DNA of 64,000 bases from Eudorina sp. 2006-703-Eu-15 (Eukaryota; Chlorophyta; Chlorophyceae; Chlamydomonadales; Volvocaceae). How positions within the stretch are numbered: position 1 is the first letter of the stretch; each line of letters starts with the position of its first letter. Positions 39,941-51,714 of the stretch are shown one piece after another. The translations under genes were made by a program, and so were the position numbers. The notes below the pieces were generated by a model. The model saw only the letters and a list, made by a program, of their open reading frames with translations. It did no database searches and was not told where the DNA came from. Where the stretch lies: assembly GCA_003117195.1 (NCBI GenBank), contig BDSI01000078.1, positions 396,476 to 460,475 of the forward strand, read 5' to 3'.

Positions 39941-41978
39941 GGTAACTGTGTGTGTGTGCAATGGGGGGAGGGAGGAGGGGGGGTGCGCGTGTGTGTGTGG
40001 TGGGGTGGGGGGGAGGGGCAAAGCATGGGGGTTCCGAACCCCGCCCCGGCATGCACTCCTCCTTCGTCAACCTCCCGCACACACACCCCGCACATACGGG
40101 GCGCCACGGCATCACGGACTACACCACCTTGGGACTACTTATGGTCGACATACTTCGCCCTGGCATATTGGTAACTCTGGTCTCGGTCTCAGTCGTCGGT
40201 TGCATTACTGGACACGGGTCTGTTTTTTCGCGGCTCAGCTTTTCTCTTTGATAACACACCCCGCACACAGTGATTCGGCCTGCACTGCTACCCCATTTGA
40301 CTCTCTTTGCAACACCCTCCCGCTGTGCGTCCCCCCAACGCACGAACCCTCCCTCCCCTCTTCCCACATCACCACCCACCCGACCACCCACCACCCTCAC
40401 CCCCAACCCCCCAACCCCCCAGGTTCTCCACCTAGTAGACTTCGACCAGCTCAAGATTGAGAACCAGCAGTACATGGAGCGCATCGAGGAGCGCAACAAC
40501 GAGCTGCTCAAGCTCAAGCTGTCCACCAGCAGGACCGTGCAGGTAGGGGGCGGGGCCGGGTGGGCTGTTTGGGTTTGTATGTGATGTGGGGTTGGGGTTG
40601 GTGTGAGGTGTGGTGGGTTGGGGTGAGGTGGGGTGAGGGTGAGAGTGGGGTAAGGGTGGGCCATGCGCGGGGAAAGGGCATTTAGCCTGGTGCTTGTGCA
40701 TCTACGCCCCGGGGGGCATGTCACGCATTTCTGGCCCACGTGAGAAGGCATGTGCGCGCGCCAAGGCTTGGGTTTGGGGGGTATCTTTAGGCTTTGGGTT
40801 TTGGGGGTAACTCTGGGTTTAGGGTTTTGGGGGTAACTCTGGGTTTAGGGTTTTGGGGGTATCTCTGGGTTTAGGGTTTTGGGGGTATCTCTGGGTTTAG
40901 GGTTTGGGGGGTATCTTTGTGAAGCGCACACGCTCAAACACTGCCCTCTCCCCCTCACTCTCTCTCCCTCACTCGCGCCCTCTCCCCTCCCGCCCGCCCC
41001 CTCCCCCCGGTCCTACACCCCCCAGGTCCTCAACCACCTCAAGTCGCAGCTGAGCGACATGGTGGCGGCGGGCCACTCGCTGCGGCGGCAGATCACGGAC
41101 CGCAAGGCCGACCTGGCGCGCTTCGACGCGGAGTACACGTCGGTGCTGGACGAGAAAGGTCGCGGGGAGCGGACCGTGCGGCGGCTCAAACTGGAGCAGG
41201 AGGACATGTGAGGCCGAGAGAGGGAGAGGGAGGGAGGGAGGGAGGGAGGGAGGGAGGGAGAGGCTGGGAGGGAGAGGAGGGAGGGAGGCGCAGGGAGGGA
41301 GGGAGAGAGGGAGAAGGGGCTGGGAGGGAGGGAGGGAGGGAGAGGCTGGAGGGGGGATATGCAGTATGGGTGAGGGGTCATGGGCTGGGCTGGGCTGCGC
41401 TGCGCTGCGCTGGGCGGTGGGGTTGGCTTAAGGGTTTCAGAAAGGCGCCGAAGGGGTATGCGGAAGGTGGGGGAAGCAGCAGGGTGGGATCCCCGGAGCA
41501 GGTCTCTTAGGGTTTCCAATGTACCGGGTTTGGGCCTCTCATCTGGGGGGTCCTGGCACTGAACCACCACATTCCTTTCCGTCTCTCCGAGCCCCCGCTG
41601 TGCCCCCCGCCTTCAGCTCGCCAACCCGCAACCCCCACCACCCCCTGGCCCCCACCCCACCCCACCCCATGTCTACCACTTTCCTATACTCATCTGCCGC
41701 CACCCCCACCATCGCCAACGTAACCCTTCCCCCCCACCCCCACCACCTCCTGGCCCCCCCGCCCCCCCTCCAGCGACACGCCCACCATCATGGACTACAT
41801 AAAGCTCAAACACGAGGTCACGGAGCTGGAGAAGCAGCTGACCGACTGGCGCCGCAAGATCGACATCCTGACCATGGAGAAGTCCCGCAAGCGCACGCTG
41901 CTCAAGACGGTGGCCACCACCACGCTGCCCATGCCGCAGAGGGCCACGCCCAGCGGCGGCGGCGTGGGCGCGCTTTGA
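37173..41978 (+). CDS. CFAP263: cilia- and flagella-associated protein 263 (CCDC113 homologue)
   Basis: Seven exons (37173-37265, 37911-37970, 38815-39030, 39591-39884, 40423-40542, 41026-41207, 41774-41978) join in phase to 389 residues. The middle matches CCDC113/CFAP263: LTDEEKNDLVSQEVEMV, then YEFKRDIIIGAENPRSGKVV, EKMIRFLEDKL, DKLRLKN, VDFDQLKIENQQYMERIEER with NNELLKLKLSTSRTVQ, and VLNHLKSQL. The last exon holds the closing coiled coil (VTELEKQLTDWRRKIDILTM). CFAP263 forms a coiled-coil complex with CFAP184/CCDC96 on axonemal doublet microtubules, where it helps organise the radial spoke and dynein regulatory region. This fits a flagellate alga. A Gly/Pro/Lys linker in exon 3 and a Gly-rich C-terminus are the only low-complexity parts. 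Introns carry a tetranucleotide repeat, a telomere-like minisatellite and a GGGA tract. A TGTAA at 42427-42431 is a candidate polyadenylation signal. Confidence 0.94.
38028..38176. repeat. (CTGA)n tetranucleotide repeat
   Basis: About 37 tetranucleotide units, mostly CTGA with regularly spaced CCGA variants, in CFAP263 intron 2 (37971-38814). Confidence 0.95.
40768..40918. repeat. 26-bp telomere-like minisatellite
   Basis: Five copies of a 26-bp unit containing GGGTTTAGGGTTTTGGGGG, in CFAP263 intron 5 (40543-41025). The unit embeds TTTAGGG and TTTTGGGG words but is not a pure TTTTAGGG array, and coding DNA continues on both sides. Confidence 0.92.
41219..41350. repeat. (GGGA)n purine tract
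   Basis: GGGA/GAGA repeats right after the donor of the last CFAP263 intron (41208-41773). Confidence 0.9.
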
Positions 41979-44900
41979 GGAGCCCCGAGGGGAACGCGGG
42001 CGGGGGAGGGAGAAAAGGGGGTTTCGCTGTCTTTGTTGACAAAGGGGAGGGGGGACAGAGGGTTTCGCTGTCTTGGTTGATGTTAGGGGGAGAGGGAAAG
42101 AGCATGAGTGAGGCTTGGGGGCCGGGGAATGGCCGTGGCAGGGCATGGCATGGCAGGGCGGAGAAGGCGGGAAGGATGTTTGGGCGAAGGTGGAGGTGGT
42201 GGCGCAAGGGGGTGTCAGGCACCGTTGGTGTTTTGTCCCGTTGCGGTTCCCGAGCAGGTTGGTTGGTTATGACGTACTGGTGGTTGTACGGCAGGCGATC
42301 GTACGGTCGTTTGGGCTGCTATTTATGTGGCAACGCGAGTGAAGCTCGACGTTGTTCTCTTTCTCTCCAAGACCGAAGCGTGAGCTCATTGCCTTGCTTC
42401 TGAGCGATAGAGACAGCCACGGGTCATGTAACGTGACAGGATAAGAGGAGGGACCAGTCGCCGTCCCTGAACGGCGCGGCGATGCCTGGCATTCAGCACA
42501 GCTACTGTCAGCAATGTCAGCAATGGCGGTGTGTCTCGCTTGCGCGGGCAGGACCCGTTGCAGGTAGGGACCTCATTGGGGCCTGACAGGGGGGATGGAA
42601 GCGCGTGCGCTTTCGTTGTCTTGTTTGGGAGGGAGGCGGCGCAGGACAGGGCAGGACGGTGCGGGGCAGGGTGGTGGCAGCCACCAACAGCCGCGGGGCG
42701 TTTGGTAAGGGCTGCCGAAGCCGTTGTTTTCGATTCTTTGCGTGTTGATTGCCTGCTTGTGTGCTAGCTTGCGGGACACCCGTCTGCCCGCCCCGCTGTG
42801 AAGCGCTGGAGTGGGGGACGACGACGCTGCCTGCAGCGGAGTCGGACGAGGTTCAAAGCGAAGAACAAGCCCTCAGTACTGCGGGGCGCCGGGGAGGCAG
42901 CGGGGCTCCAACGGAGGGCGGGGGTGGGAAGTGGGACGGCTGGCCACCTCACGGCCCCCAAACCCCCGGAGGCGTGAGCTCCCCTGACAGAGCATCAAGT
43001 GCGCCACATTCCGCGTTGACGAACATCCACGTGTGGATGAGACACAAACCCGTCCATCAAGTACGCGCCCGTACGTTGCGTCGTCAGGGCGTCTGCGCCC
43101 TGCCTCCGCACGGGGCTTAACCCGAATAACACGCTCCTGACCCGAATAGCACACGCGTGGGCGGCGCCCGCTTCGTTTGCGCTAGGACTGCAGTGCGATG
43201 CCGTACCCTTCCTCCCCAACCCCTGGGCTTTCGACGCAGACCGCACCCCCTGGACACCGCGGTCAAGTTCCATGCCGGGGTCGCAGCCGAGAGCTGAGAG
43301 TTTGAAAGCCGCTTTGCCTCAGCTGCCCGGACTGCGCAGCACGAGCGTTCCGGGATCGGGCAATGGGTTATTTTTGCACGCATACGGGCAAACTAATGGG
43401 AACCAATCGGTCCCTCGCATATCACGCACTCCTGTTCTGCCTTCTTAAATAACACACACACACACACACACACCTCGTGTCTCTCGGTTTATTTTAACAC
43501 ACCTTCCGGTCGGGCGGGCTTCTCATTTAAACGCACCTTCAGCGTGGCATGTCGCCGGAGCGCTCGGACCCGTCCGGAGACGCCCACGCGGCGCGGCTCC
43601 ATTGTTGCCTTGTCGTGTTTTGATGCAGGTTGCTTTGGTGAGTATCATTAAATATTTAAATTCGGTGACTGGTTTGGGTCCGGGCGGGTTCCCCGCTGCA
43701 CACGTGGGACATCAATGTCGTGCCGTTTGATGACTCGCTTTCGGCGAATCGCCTTCCGCGACGGTAGAATCCCCGTGCTCGGCGGCGGTGGTATCCGGTT
43801 GCAGGCCCAAGCCACACTCACACACACACACACAAACACACACCCCGGGGGAGGTTCTCTTATCTACACACACACACACACGCATCATCCCCGGCGGGTA
43901 TTTCCCCACACAAGTCATCCATCCTCTCTCTCTCTCCACCCGGCAGTCGACCCCCGGGGTTTCGCCACCCCGCACCCCGCCACCGCGGCCCTACGCACAC
44001 TGTCGGCGGCGGCGGCGGCGGCCGCCGCATGTAGACTGCACACACACGCCTCCCACACTGCATGCCCGCGGGCGCGCCTGAACACGCGCATGTACTTCCT
44101 GCCTGCGACCCTTCCGACCTTGCTGCCTATCCTACCTGATTGCCTGCTAGGTGCTAGCCATACCAAATGGGGAAGTGCGAAGTGGGGAGCTGGCATGCCA
44201 CGCCGGCACGCCGACGCATTCGTGATGGAGATGCGCGGTCCCCTTCCCCCTCCCTCGAGATCTCGGGTCCCGGGCGGTTTCGGGGCTGGGCCCCGTCCAG
44301 ACTCATATCCGTGTCCTGAAGGCCGCCCCCCCGGCCGACCGAGTATGGCATGCGGTAGCGACTAACGAGCATTGTGTGAGTATGTATATATGTGGGTTTG
44401 GGTGCGGGATGCGGGGTGAGGGGAGGGAGGCCGTTGTTGCCTGCGGTCTTCCTGCACCACACCGCGTCCCCCAATTCGCACCGCGCCGTTACAGCCCACC
44501 AGCACCAGCTTCAGCATCCCCACACCCGCCTCCGTCGTTCCTCCTCGAAGCACCACGCCCACCCCCACCACCGTCGCTGCGCCGTACTTGAGCCCTGTGG
44601 CCTCACGCAGCGCAACCATCCACAACCCAGTGCCTCGAACCCCTGCCCGCACCCGCAAACCCTTCCCCCTCACACCCGCACCCGCAATCCAAAGGCTCCA
44701 TCTCCATGCGCGGGGCGCCACGCAGGGCACGTCCGCATGCCTGGCTGCCTGGCGCGACTCCTCGCCCTTCGCGTCCTCCTCCCTCGCTTCAGCAGGGACC
44801 GCAGCTCGGCCATCCCCTTGCCCCGTGCGGTCTTATGCTTTAACAAAACCACACCTCTTTCAAGGCGATGATGCAAACCGCGGCGACCCGGACTTCCGAG

Positions 44901-45150
44901 CCGAGTAACCGAATCCCAGCTCCCCCGACCACCAGCGCCGCCTCCAGCGCCCCTACGCAGCTACGCCCCACGCCGCCAGTCCAGCAGCCCCTTCCTGCCC
45001 GCACCCCTACACTACGTCTTTGCCACGACAGTCCCGCACCTCTTTGGCCTCTTTGGCCTGTACTAATGGTAGTCAGGCCACGCTTGGCATTTGTCCGCCC
45101 ATACCCAACCCAATAACACCATCACACGCACCCAACCCCACAACCGGGGG
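41979..45150. other. intergenic region between convergent genes
   Basis: It holds the 3' UTR of CFAP263, including two TTCGCTGTCTT elements (42022-42040 and 42062-42080), a diverged third (42608-42625) and TGTAA at 42427-42431. A reverse GGAGTGCGTGATATGC element (43411-43443), a (CA)n run (43451-43473) and a GAGAAGCCC element (43508-43536) follow. A minus-strand TGTAA (TTACA at 44489-44493) could serve the coiled-coil gene. No supported gene; a minus frame at 44670-44876 (KHKTARGKGMAELRSLLKRG) could be an unplaced exon. Confidence 0.45.
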
Positions 45151-48100
45151 TCACCGGGCGGGTATCCGACCCGCTGATGACGCGGACCGCAGCGCACGCC
45201 GGCCACGCCGCCGCGTCGCCTTCGCCCCAGCTGTCGTGAGCCGCGCCGCGACCTCCCCGCGGCGCGACCGCCGCCCCAGGGCCCCCTCCTCCACCGCCTT
45301 CTCCTCCACCGCCGCCGCCGCCACCACCTCCTCCGTCGTAGCTTGTAGGTGGCGGAGCTGGCGATGGTGGTGGGGGTGGTGCTCGTGGGGGTGCTGCTGC
45401 TGCTGCAGCCGTCTCCGCAGCTGCGCCACACGCCGCATGACCGACTCCGCCGCCTCCGTGATCGCCTCCGCCTCCGCCTCCGCCGCCTCCGCCTCCGCCG
45501 CCTGCTGCTGCGCCTTCGCCGCCTCCGCCGCCTGCTGCTGCGCCTCCGCCGCCTCCGCCAGCTGGCCCTCAGGCTCCGCATCGGCGTCAGCGCCGCCGTC
45601 CCCGTCCCCGGCCTCGCCGCCAGCTGCCGCCTCCACCTCCGCGTCAACGGCGCCGGCGTCCTGCCCCGCCGTCGCCACCGCCGCCGTACTCCCCTCCCCG
45701 CTATCCGATTCCTTCCCCTGCCCCTCCGCCGCCGCCTCCGCCGCGTCGCCGTCTTCCCTCGCCCACGCCTCCCGCTCGTCCTTCGCGTCCCGCAGCGCCT
45801 GCGCCACCTCCGCCGCCGCCGCCTCCGCCGCCGCGGCCGTCTGCACCGCCACCGCCTCCAGGTCGTGCACCCTGGGCGCCTGCTCCAACAGGTGCCCCAG
45901 CTCCTCCCCCGCCGCCTCCGCCATCGTGTGCGGATGGCCGTGGTGCCCGTGCGCCGAGGTGCAGCCCTGCGGGTCGGCCGAATCCACCCAACCAAGAGTC
46001 ATGCACCCAACCAAGATTATGCACCCAACCAAGATTATGCACCCAACCAAGATTATGCACCCAACCAAGATTATGCACCCAACCAAGAACATGCGGCCGA
46101 CGGGTTTGGGTTTGGTTGGGCCCTTCGGCAGGTTTCACTGCCCGGCTCCCTTCCTTCGGCGCTACGGCTCGCCCCTCACGATAACGGCAACCCCAAATGA
46201 CCCACTCGCGCCTACCTTTGGTGGTGGAAAAATCATCGCCGGGTTTGATAATGTTGATGGATTTTGATGCCCGGCGGACTGCAGCGCCCCCTTTGCAGCC
46301 TCCTTTGCCTCTCCCCTCGCGCCGCGCACGGTCACCTCTAGACACCCTCCCCCCTGGGCCTTATGTTCACCTATACGGCGCACCGCCGCACCCTCCTCCC
46401 CCCCGCCACCTCCCGGCGCCGAAATGCACACGGCACACGGCACACCGCACACCGCACACGGCACACGGCACTGCGCAAGTCCATCATCGCCCACCCATTC
46501 CCTACACGCCATCCCGGCACCCAGTCCTGACCCCCCCGCCACCCCCTAACAGCCCTGCCCCCCTCCCCACCCTCCCCCCTCCCCCTGCCCCCTCACCCAC
46601 CGGCCCGACTTTGATGCCCAGATGGGCAAGGAAGCACAGCCCGCCGCTGTGCTCGGAGCGGGTCACGGCGGCCGCCCGGATGATGGCGACCAGCAGCACA
46701 AACACCACCACACCGCCCACCGCGAGCGCGGGGAGCAGGCCCTGGGAGGCGGACGGCGGGGGAGGGGCGCGGGGGGAGGGGCGCGTGGGTGCGGGCGACT
46801 GGGAGGACAGCTGCTGGGAGGGAGGGTTCCGGGTGGACAAATACATGCTGTGCTGAGGGCAGGGAATTCACACGGTGTGCATAACGGTGTGCGTAACGGC
46901 GGCTGAACGGATGCAGGGTCGGGCGAAAGGCTCACCTCTCCGGGCCGCCAGTGTCGTAAACCACCTCCCCCATATGCCTCAGGGGTGCCTCCTCCGCACC
47001 GCCCCCTTTCGCCGCACCCCTCCCCCTCCCCTCACCCTCCCGGCTCGTGCCGTCGCACATCCCAACTAGCACCCAAACTCTTCTGTGCCTCTCTCAACCG
47101 GCGCGCGCGGTGTCGGGGGTTGGGTTCAGCTTTCGGCTTCGGGGTTTTCGGTTGGAAATTGCTGCAGGGCCTTCGGGCCGCAGGGGCACAGGGCCTTCGG
47201 GCCGCAGAAAGGGGGGCCGCAGGGCCGCGCTCCGCACCTTCCGCTGCCTCTCCAGCCGCGCCAGCACCGCCGGCAACTGCTCCATCCAGGCGTTGCCCGG
47301 ACCCAGACCGACGCCGGCGGTCGCGGCCTGCGGGCCGCCTGAGCCGCTCCCGAGGGGGCCCGTCAACGCCGTGAACACCTTGGACTGCGGCTTGAACCCT
47401 GAGGAGGGGTTTGGGACGGGTTATAAGTAGGGTAGGGTGGGGTAAGGTAGGATAGGAAAAGGTAAGTTGGGATGTTGGCAATTGGTAGGCGACGATGAAA
47501 GGGTAGGGAAGGGTGGGCGGTAGGGGATATAGGAAATCGGCAGACATATTCAAACTGCGCTGCTGCCAGAGCAAATATCCGTTAAAGACTTAACGGGAGG
47601 GCAGGGGATCTTGGGCGGCTCGCTGCGATACCACATGTTGGGCCCAACAGCGGGCGCCGTCCGCCGCAAGGCCCTCATCACGAGCACCCCCCATCGAAGC
47701 TGGCTCGCCTCGACAGCCCCTCACGCAGCCACGCTCGGCCCCTCACGCAGCCACGCTTGGCCTGTTCGACGCTCACACGACCACATCAGCGCAGTTTGAA
47801 GGCGCCAGCCGATTCCCCTTACCCACCACCCTGTATTTTTGGTTGTGCCCAGGCTTGTTTTTGGGTTTCTGTGTTTCTTTGGTCTCCTTAACCCATCCCC
47901 TGCTCCAACCCAGCAGCCCCCCAACCCGCCGCAGCCGCTCCAACGCCCCACCCACCGGCCTGCACGTCCTGGAAGGCCCTGGCCGCCAACCTGCCCTTGA
48001 GCGCCGCGTTCTCCTCCATCAGCCGCGCGGCCGCCTCGCGGTGCTCGCGTGTGGTGGTGGAGGCGAGCTCCCGGAAGGCGTCGAACTCGCGCTGGATGGC

Positions 48101-51100
48101 CACCTTCTGCTGGTTGAGGGAGGCCAGCTCGCCCGCCAGCGCCTGCGGCGCAGCCCGCAATCGGCAGATTCGAGAAGTTTGAAAACTGATGACATTTATA
48201 ATATAATTCTTATGAAAAGGAAACGAAACATTCTGAATCGTAATCCCAACCAACTTATAACAACGTTCCCCGCCCCAACCCCCTGGGCTTCGAAGCCGGC
48301 TCAAACCCCTCTTCTTCCCTCTAGCGCTCTACCGCCTCCCTGCTTTGTACACACCATCGTGTCGCCACTCCGCTCGTGATCCTCGAGCTGCTGCCGCACC
48401 CGCGCCAGCTCCGCCTCCAGCTGCGTCACCCTCGCCCCCGCCTCCTCCGTCGCCCGGCTCAGCTCCGCCTGCCAGGCTTCCGTCAGGGCAGCCTCCGCCG
48501 CGGCCACCGCCTGCTTCCTGGGCAGCGGCGGCGGCACGGCACACACACATACCGTTTTCTTTTACACACACACAGTCGGGCGGGCACATAGTCGGGCGGG
48601 GGGTGTATAGACGACCATGTGCGCCCGTGTGTGGATTAAGGAAACAGGGCGACCATTGCGGATTTCCATGGTGACCGAATTTCAGGTCCACCCATTTCGA
48701 AATCTTACCATATCCACCCATTTCGAGATTGACCCAGATGCACCCATCTCGAGATGGAACCAGCTTGGCGCACCACGACACCCACAGGAAGCCAGACGAG
48801 CACGCAGCCCCTGGGGCGCGCGGCCCGTGGCGCACCAGGTCCAACCCAACAAGAGGACCAAGCAAACAGGATTTTGTTCACCTTAGGGAAACCTAGCTTG
48901 GCCCACACAGATCCAGGACGGATGCAACTGGTCAGCAGTTTAGGGACACGGAGGCTGGGGCTTTGGCGGGGGAGTGCCCGTTCTCGCTGTCCTGCGCCTC
49001 CTGGATCAGGTTGCAGGACATACGGAGTCCTGACGGACATCAAACCAGGGGCGCGGGCGATGCCGCCCGAACGCAGCCCGATGAGGGGTGGGGCAGCCCT
49101 CCTCCGCACCTGTTGGCATTCGCGGCCTGCAGCTCTGACTTGAGCGACTGCAGTTCCGCGTCCCGCGCCCTCATCTCCAGGTGGTAACGGGCCTGCGGAG
49201 GGCAGGAGGGAGACGAGGGGAGAGAGGGGGAGAGGAGCGCGAGTGAGCGGCGCGGCGGTGGTGGTGGTGGTACAGGAAATTGGTAGACGTTTTGAAACTG
49301 CGCTGCTGCGCCGGGTGGGAGGGGAGAGAGGATTTCGGCGGGTCCAGCGAAGAAACCAACCCTAGAACCATTGGGCCGAACCTGGACAAACCCAACACAA
49401 CGTTGAGTGAGGTGAATACACTTCGGCGATGTGCGGTTGGTTAGCAAGGATTTGGCCCATCACGACCCCTAACCCTAACCCCCCGCCCCCCCCCCCTCGT
49501 CGCGCCTGCAGCAGCGCCAGCTCGTGCTGCAGTCGGTCGAGCTCCTCCTCCACCACCTGCAGGCAGCCACGGAGTTGAAAGTCAGGGACATCGCCACCGT
49601 CCGTCCCCGGCGCAGTGAGCGGCTGGTCAGGGCGTCCTCATCCTCATTCTCCTCCGCCAACCCCTCCTCGTCCTCCTCCTTCACCCATGGTCATCTTAGT
49701 GGCTCAAACCTGGCTTGGCCCTGGCTCAAACGGGCCGGCTGTGGCCGCCCTGCACCCAGGACGGCGATCCCGCCCCGCTGTCCGCTTCGGCGCGGCACGG
49801 TATGGGCCGGCTGTGGCCGCCGGGTCCGATCCACGAGGCAGCGATAGCCAGCGGCGGCACCACCCTTAAAACGTCGCCGAAATCCTAGGCAGGAATCTGA
49901 TCGGGGTCGGCCGGTCATCGCCGGTCAAAGCGTGGGGGGCTGGTGGCTACCTCCCCGCCCACATCACCTGGTACACGCCAACCTTCCCGGAACCTTAGCC
50001 TTGGCCGTCAGTGCAGTTCAAATTATGTCTACGAATTCGAATAAGTACCCCACCCACCCACCCACCCCGCGCCCTCATCGCGATCGCCCGCTCTTTCTGC
50101 CTTGCTGCGACAGACTGCAGACATAGCCAGCACAGTCACCCACGACCGCCTCCGCCTCCACCTCCGCGGCCGCACCTGCGCCTCCGCCGTCCGCGCCCGC
50201 GCCTCGTCCGCCTGCCGCTCGACCGCCTCCGCCTCCGCGGCCGCCGCCAGCGCCTCCCGCAGCGCGCGCTTCTGCGCGTTGTACAGCCGGCGGCCCTCCT
50301 CCAGCTCCTGCAGGAACGGCAGGCAGGGCGCGGCGGCGGCGGCGGAGGGCAGAGCGACTGGAATGTGCCGGGAGGCGGGAGTAATAAAGTGCCGCATTGG
50401 TGTGGTATATGCGTACATCGCGCCTGCTGGGGTGTGCGACTCTGGAGGACGTCAAGGGCTGATGACGTCAGCGGCCCGGGTGCAATTGTAGGACGTGGGA
50501 GGACGGGACCGGGGGGTGGCTACGCTGGCCGATGCGGGACAGCGCAGAGGCAGGAGGGCAGGGGCAGGGGCCGTGCTAGGGGATGGACGAGCGTGTAGAT
50601 GGCGGACATCCCCGCGCCCACCTCCTCCTTCTGGCTCAGGACCATCTCGAGCTGCTCCACGTGCGCCGCGAGGCTTGCAAGCTGTTTGTCCTTTTCGCTG
50701 GCCACGTGGGCGGCCAGCTCCGCCACCTTCTCCTGCGACACGATGACCTCCTTGCGGGACAGCTGGACGGTCTGCGGGGCGTGTAGGGTACGGCTGGTCA
50801 GGCTGCTTGCCGGCGGGACCGCAAGTCCCAATTAATCTATATTTCGATCGAATGTAGATGTAAACACGAAGAGTGGGGCGTCAGGGTCGGCAGCTCGTGC
50901 ACGTTCACGGCTTCCGGTGGGATGAAGTATGCTTGCATTCGCTGACAAAGCGGCGAAAGTTCCCACCTTAGCCGCCAGCTCTTTGCGAACGTCCATGAGC
51001 TCCTTACGGGTGCGCTGCAGTTCATCTTCCAGTGCAACAATCGTCTCCGGGCTGACCGTGACGTCTGGAGCGGCATTGCGCTGCACAGCTTGCGCGGACA

Positions 51101-51176
51101 CCTCCTCCTGAGGTGTGCTCTCGTCATCTCCGTCTTCCTCCAGCCACATCAGCTGGGTGTCCTCACCGTCGGGCAT
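45151..51176 (-). CDS. coiled-coil protein with a single membrane segment
   Basis: Minus-strand chain of eleven exons: 50967-51176, 50622-50771, 50176-50307, about 49500-49556, 49110-49192, 48355-48517, 47956-48142, 47238-47398, 46936 to about 47000 (5' end unclear), 46610-46847, 45151-45966. Most junctions are in phase; the ends of exons 4 and 9 are uncertain. The start MPDGEDTQLMW is followed by an acidic head, then about 350 residues of heptad-rich coil (TIVALEDELQRTRKELMDV, EKVAELAAHVASEKDKQ, VVEEELDRLQHELALLQ, REFDAFRELA). Exon 10 carries one hydrophobic helix, LLPALAVGGVVVFVLLVAII, after a Pro/Ser-rich linker. A 271-residue Ala/Glu/Gln-rich segment follows. Long coil plus C-terminal membrane helix recalls golgins or other tethers, but no family signature was recognised. 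The last exon may belong to another isoform or gene, because its join rests on phase alone. Confidence 0.7.
45981..46090. repeat. 18-bp tandem repeat
   Basis: Five to six copies of ATGCACCCAACCAAGATT, nearly identical, in the predicted intron between the last two exons of the coiled-coil gene. There are no spacers, so this is not a CRISPR array. Confidence 0.93.
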
Positions 51177-51714
51177 GGTTCTAGCCCGAATAAAACGCCT
51201 AATTCAAGTTGACAATGCTCAACACAGCCATAACCAGATACTCAAATTTCAAGCCACAATAGACTTGCCAGCAAACCACGATGACACAGATAGAACGTAA
51301 GCAACAGCCCTTTAGAGTTTGTCACGGCTTTCGCGTATTACAGACTGATGCCATGAACTGATAGACTGCTGCGAAATGACAAATTCTGCAAAGCACTGAC
51401 GGCGAACTTGGGAAAGGGCAGAACCATATTCGTACAGAACAACTCGGTTTGGAAGAAGTACATACATGTATAAGCATCAATGCTGTACGTACTGAAGACT
51501 TACATGACCTTGGTTATATCTAGGATTTTGGAACTGAATGACAGCCTGTTTGCTTTACAGGCACTTGAACCTTGGTGCCTGGTAAGCCGCTGGCAGCATC
51601 TTATTTAGTTTGACAAATAAGTTGCTTTTGTGTTGTCTGTAACTGCGGATTCGATGTGTTTTTAGGGTAGGCTAGAAGCAAGGGGAATACAGAGAAGCTG
51701 TCTTGGTTGGCACA
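51177..51714. promoter_or_regulatory. shared upstream region of the coiled-coil and Sec14-like genes
   Basis: A 538-bp gap between divergent ATG codons. It is AT-richer and less repetitive than nearby DNA, and it has no open frame of note. It probably contains both promoters. A short repeat, CTTACCTCATATGTTGGGTC-like, is not present here but near 58195. Confidence 0.5.

Noticed and set aside
40768..40918. Chromosome end (telomere)
   Set aside because: The repeat is only five imperfect units and lies between two exons of the same gene.
44670..44876. Exon with KHKTARGKGMAELRSLLKRG on the minus strand
   Set aside because: Plausible as coding but no in-phase splice partner was found, so it is only mentioned in the gap entry.
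45981..46090. CRISPR array
   Set aside because: The units are direct tandem copies with no spacers, and the genome is eukaryotic.
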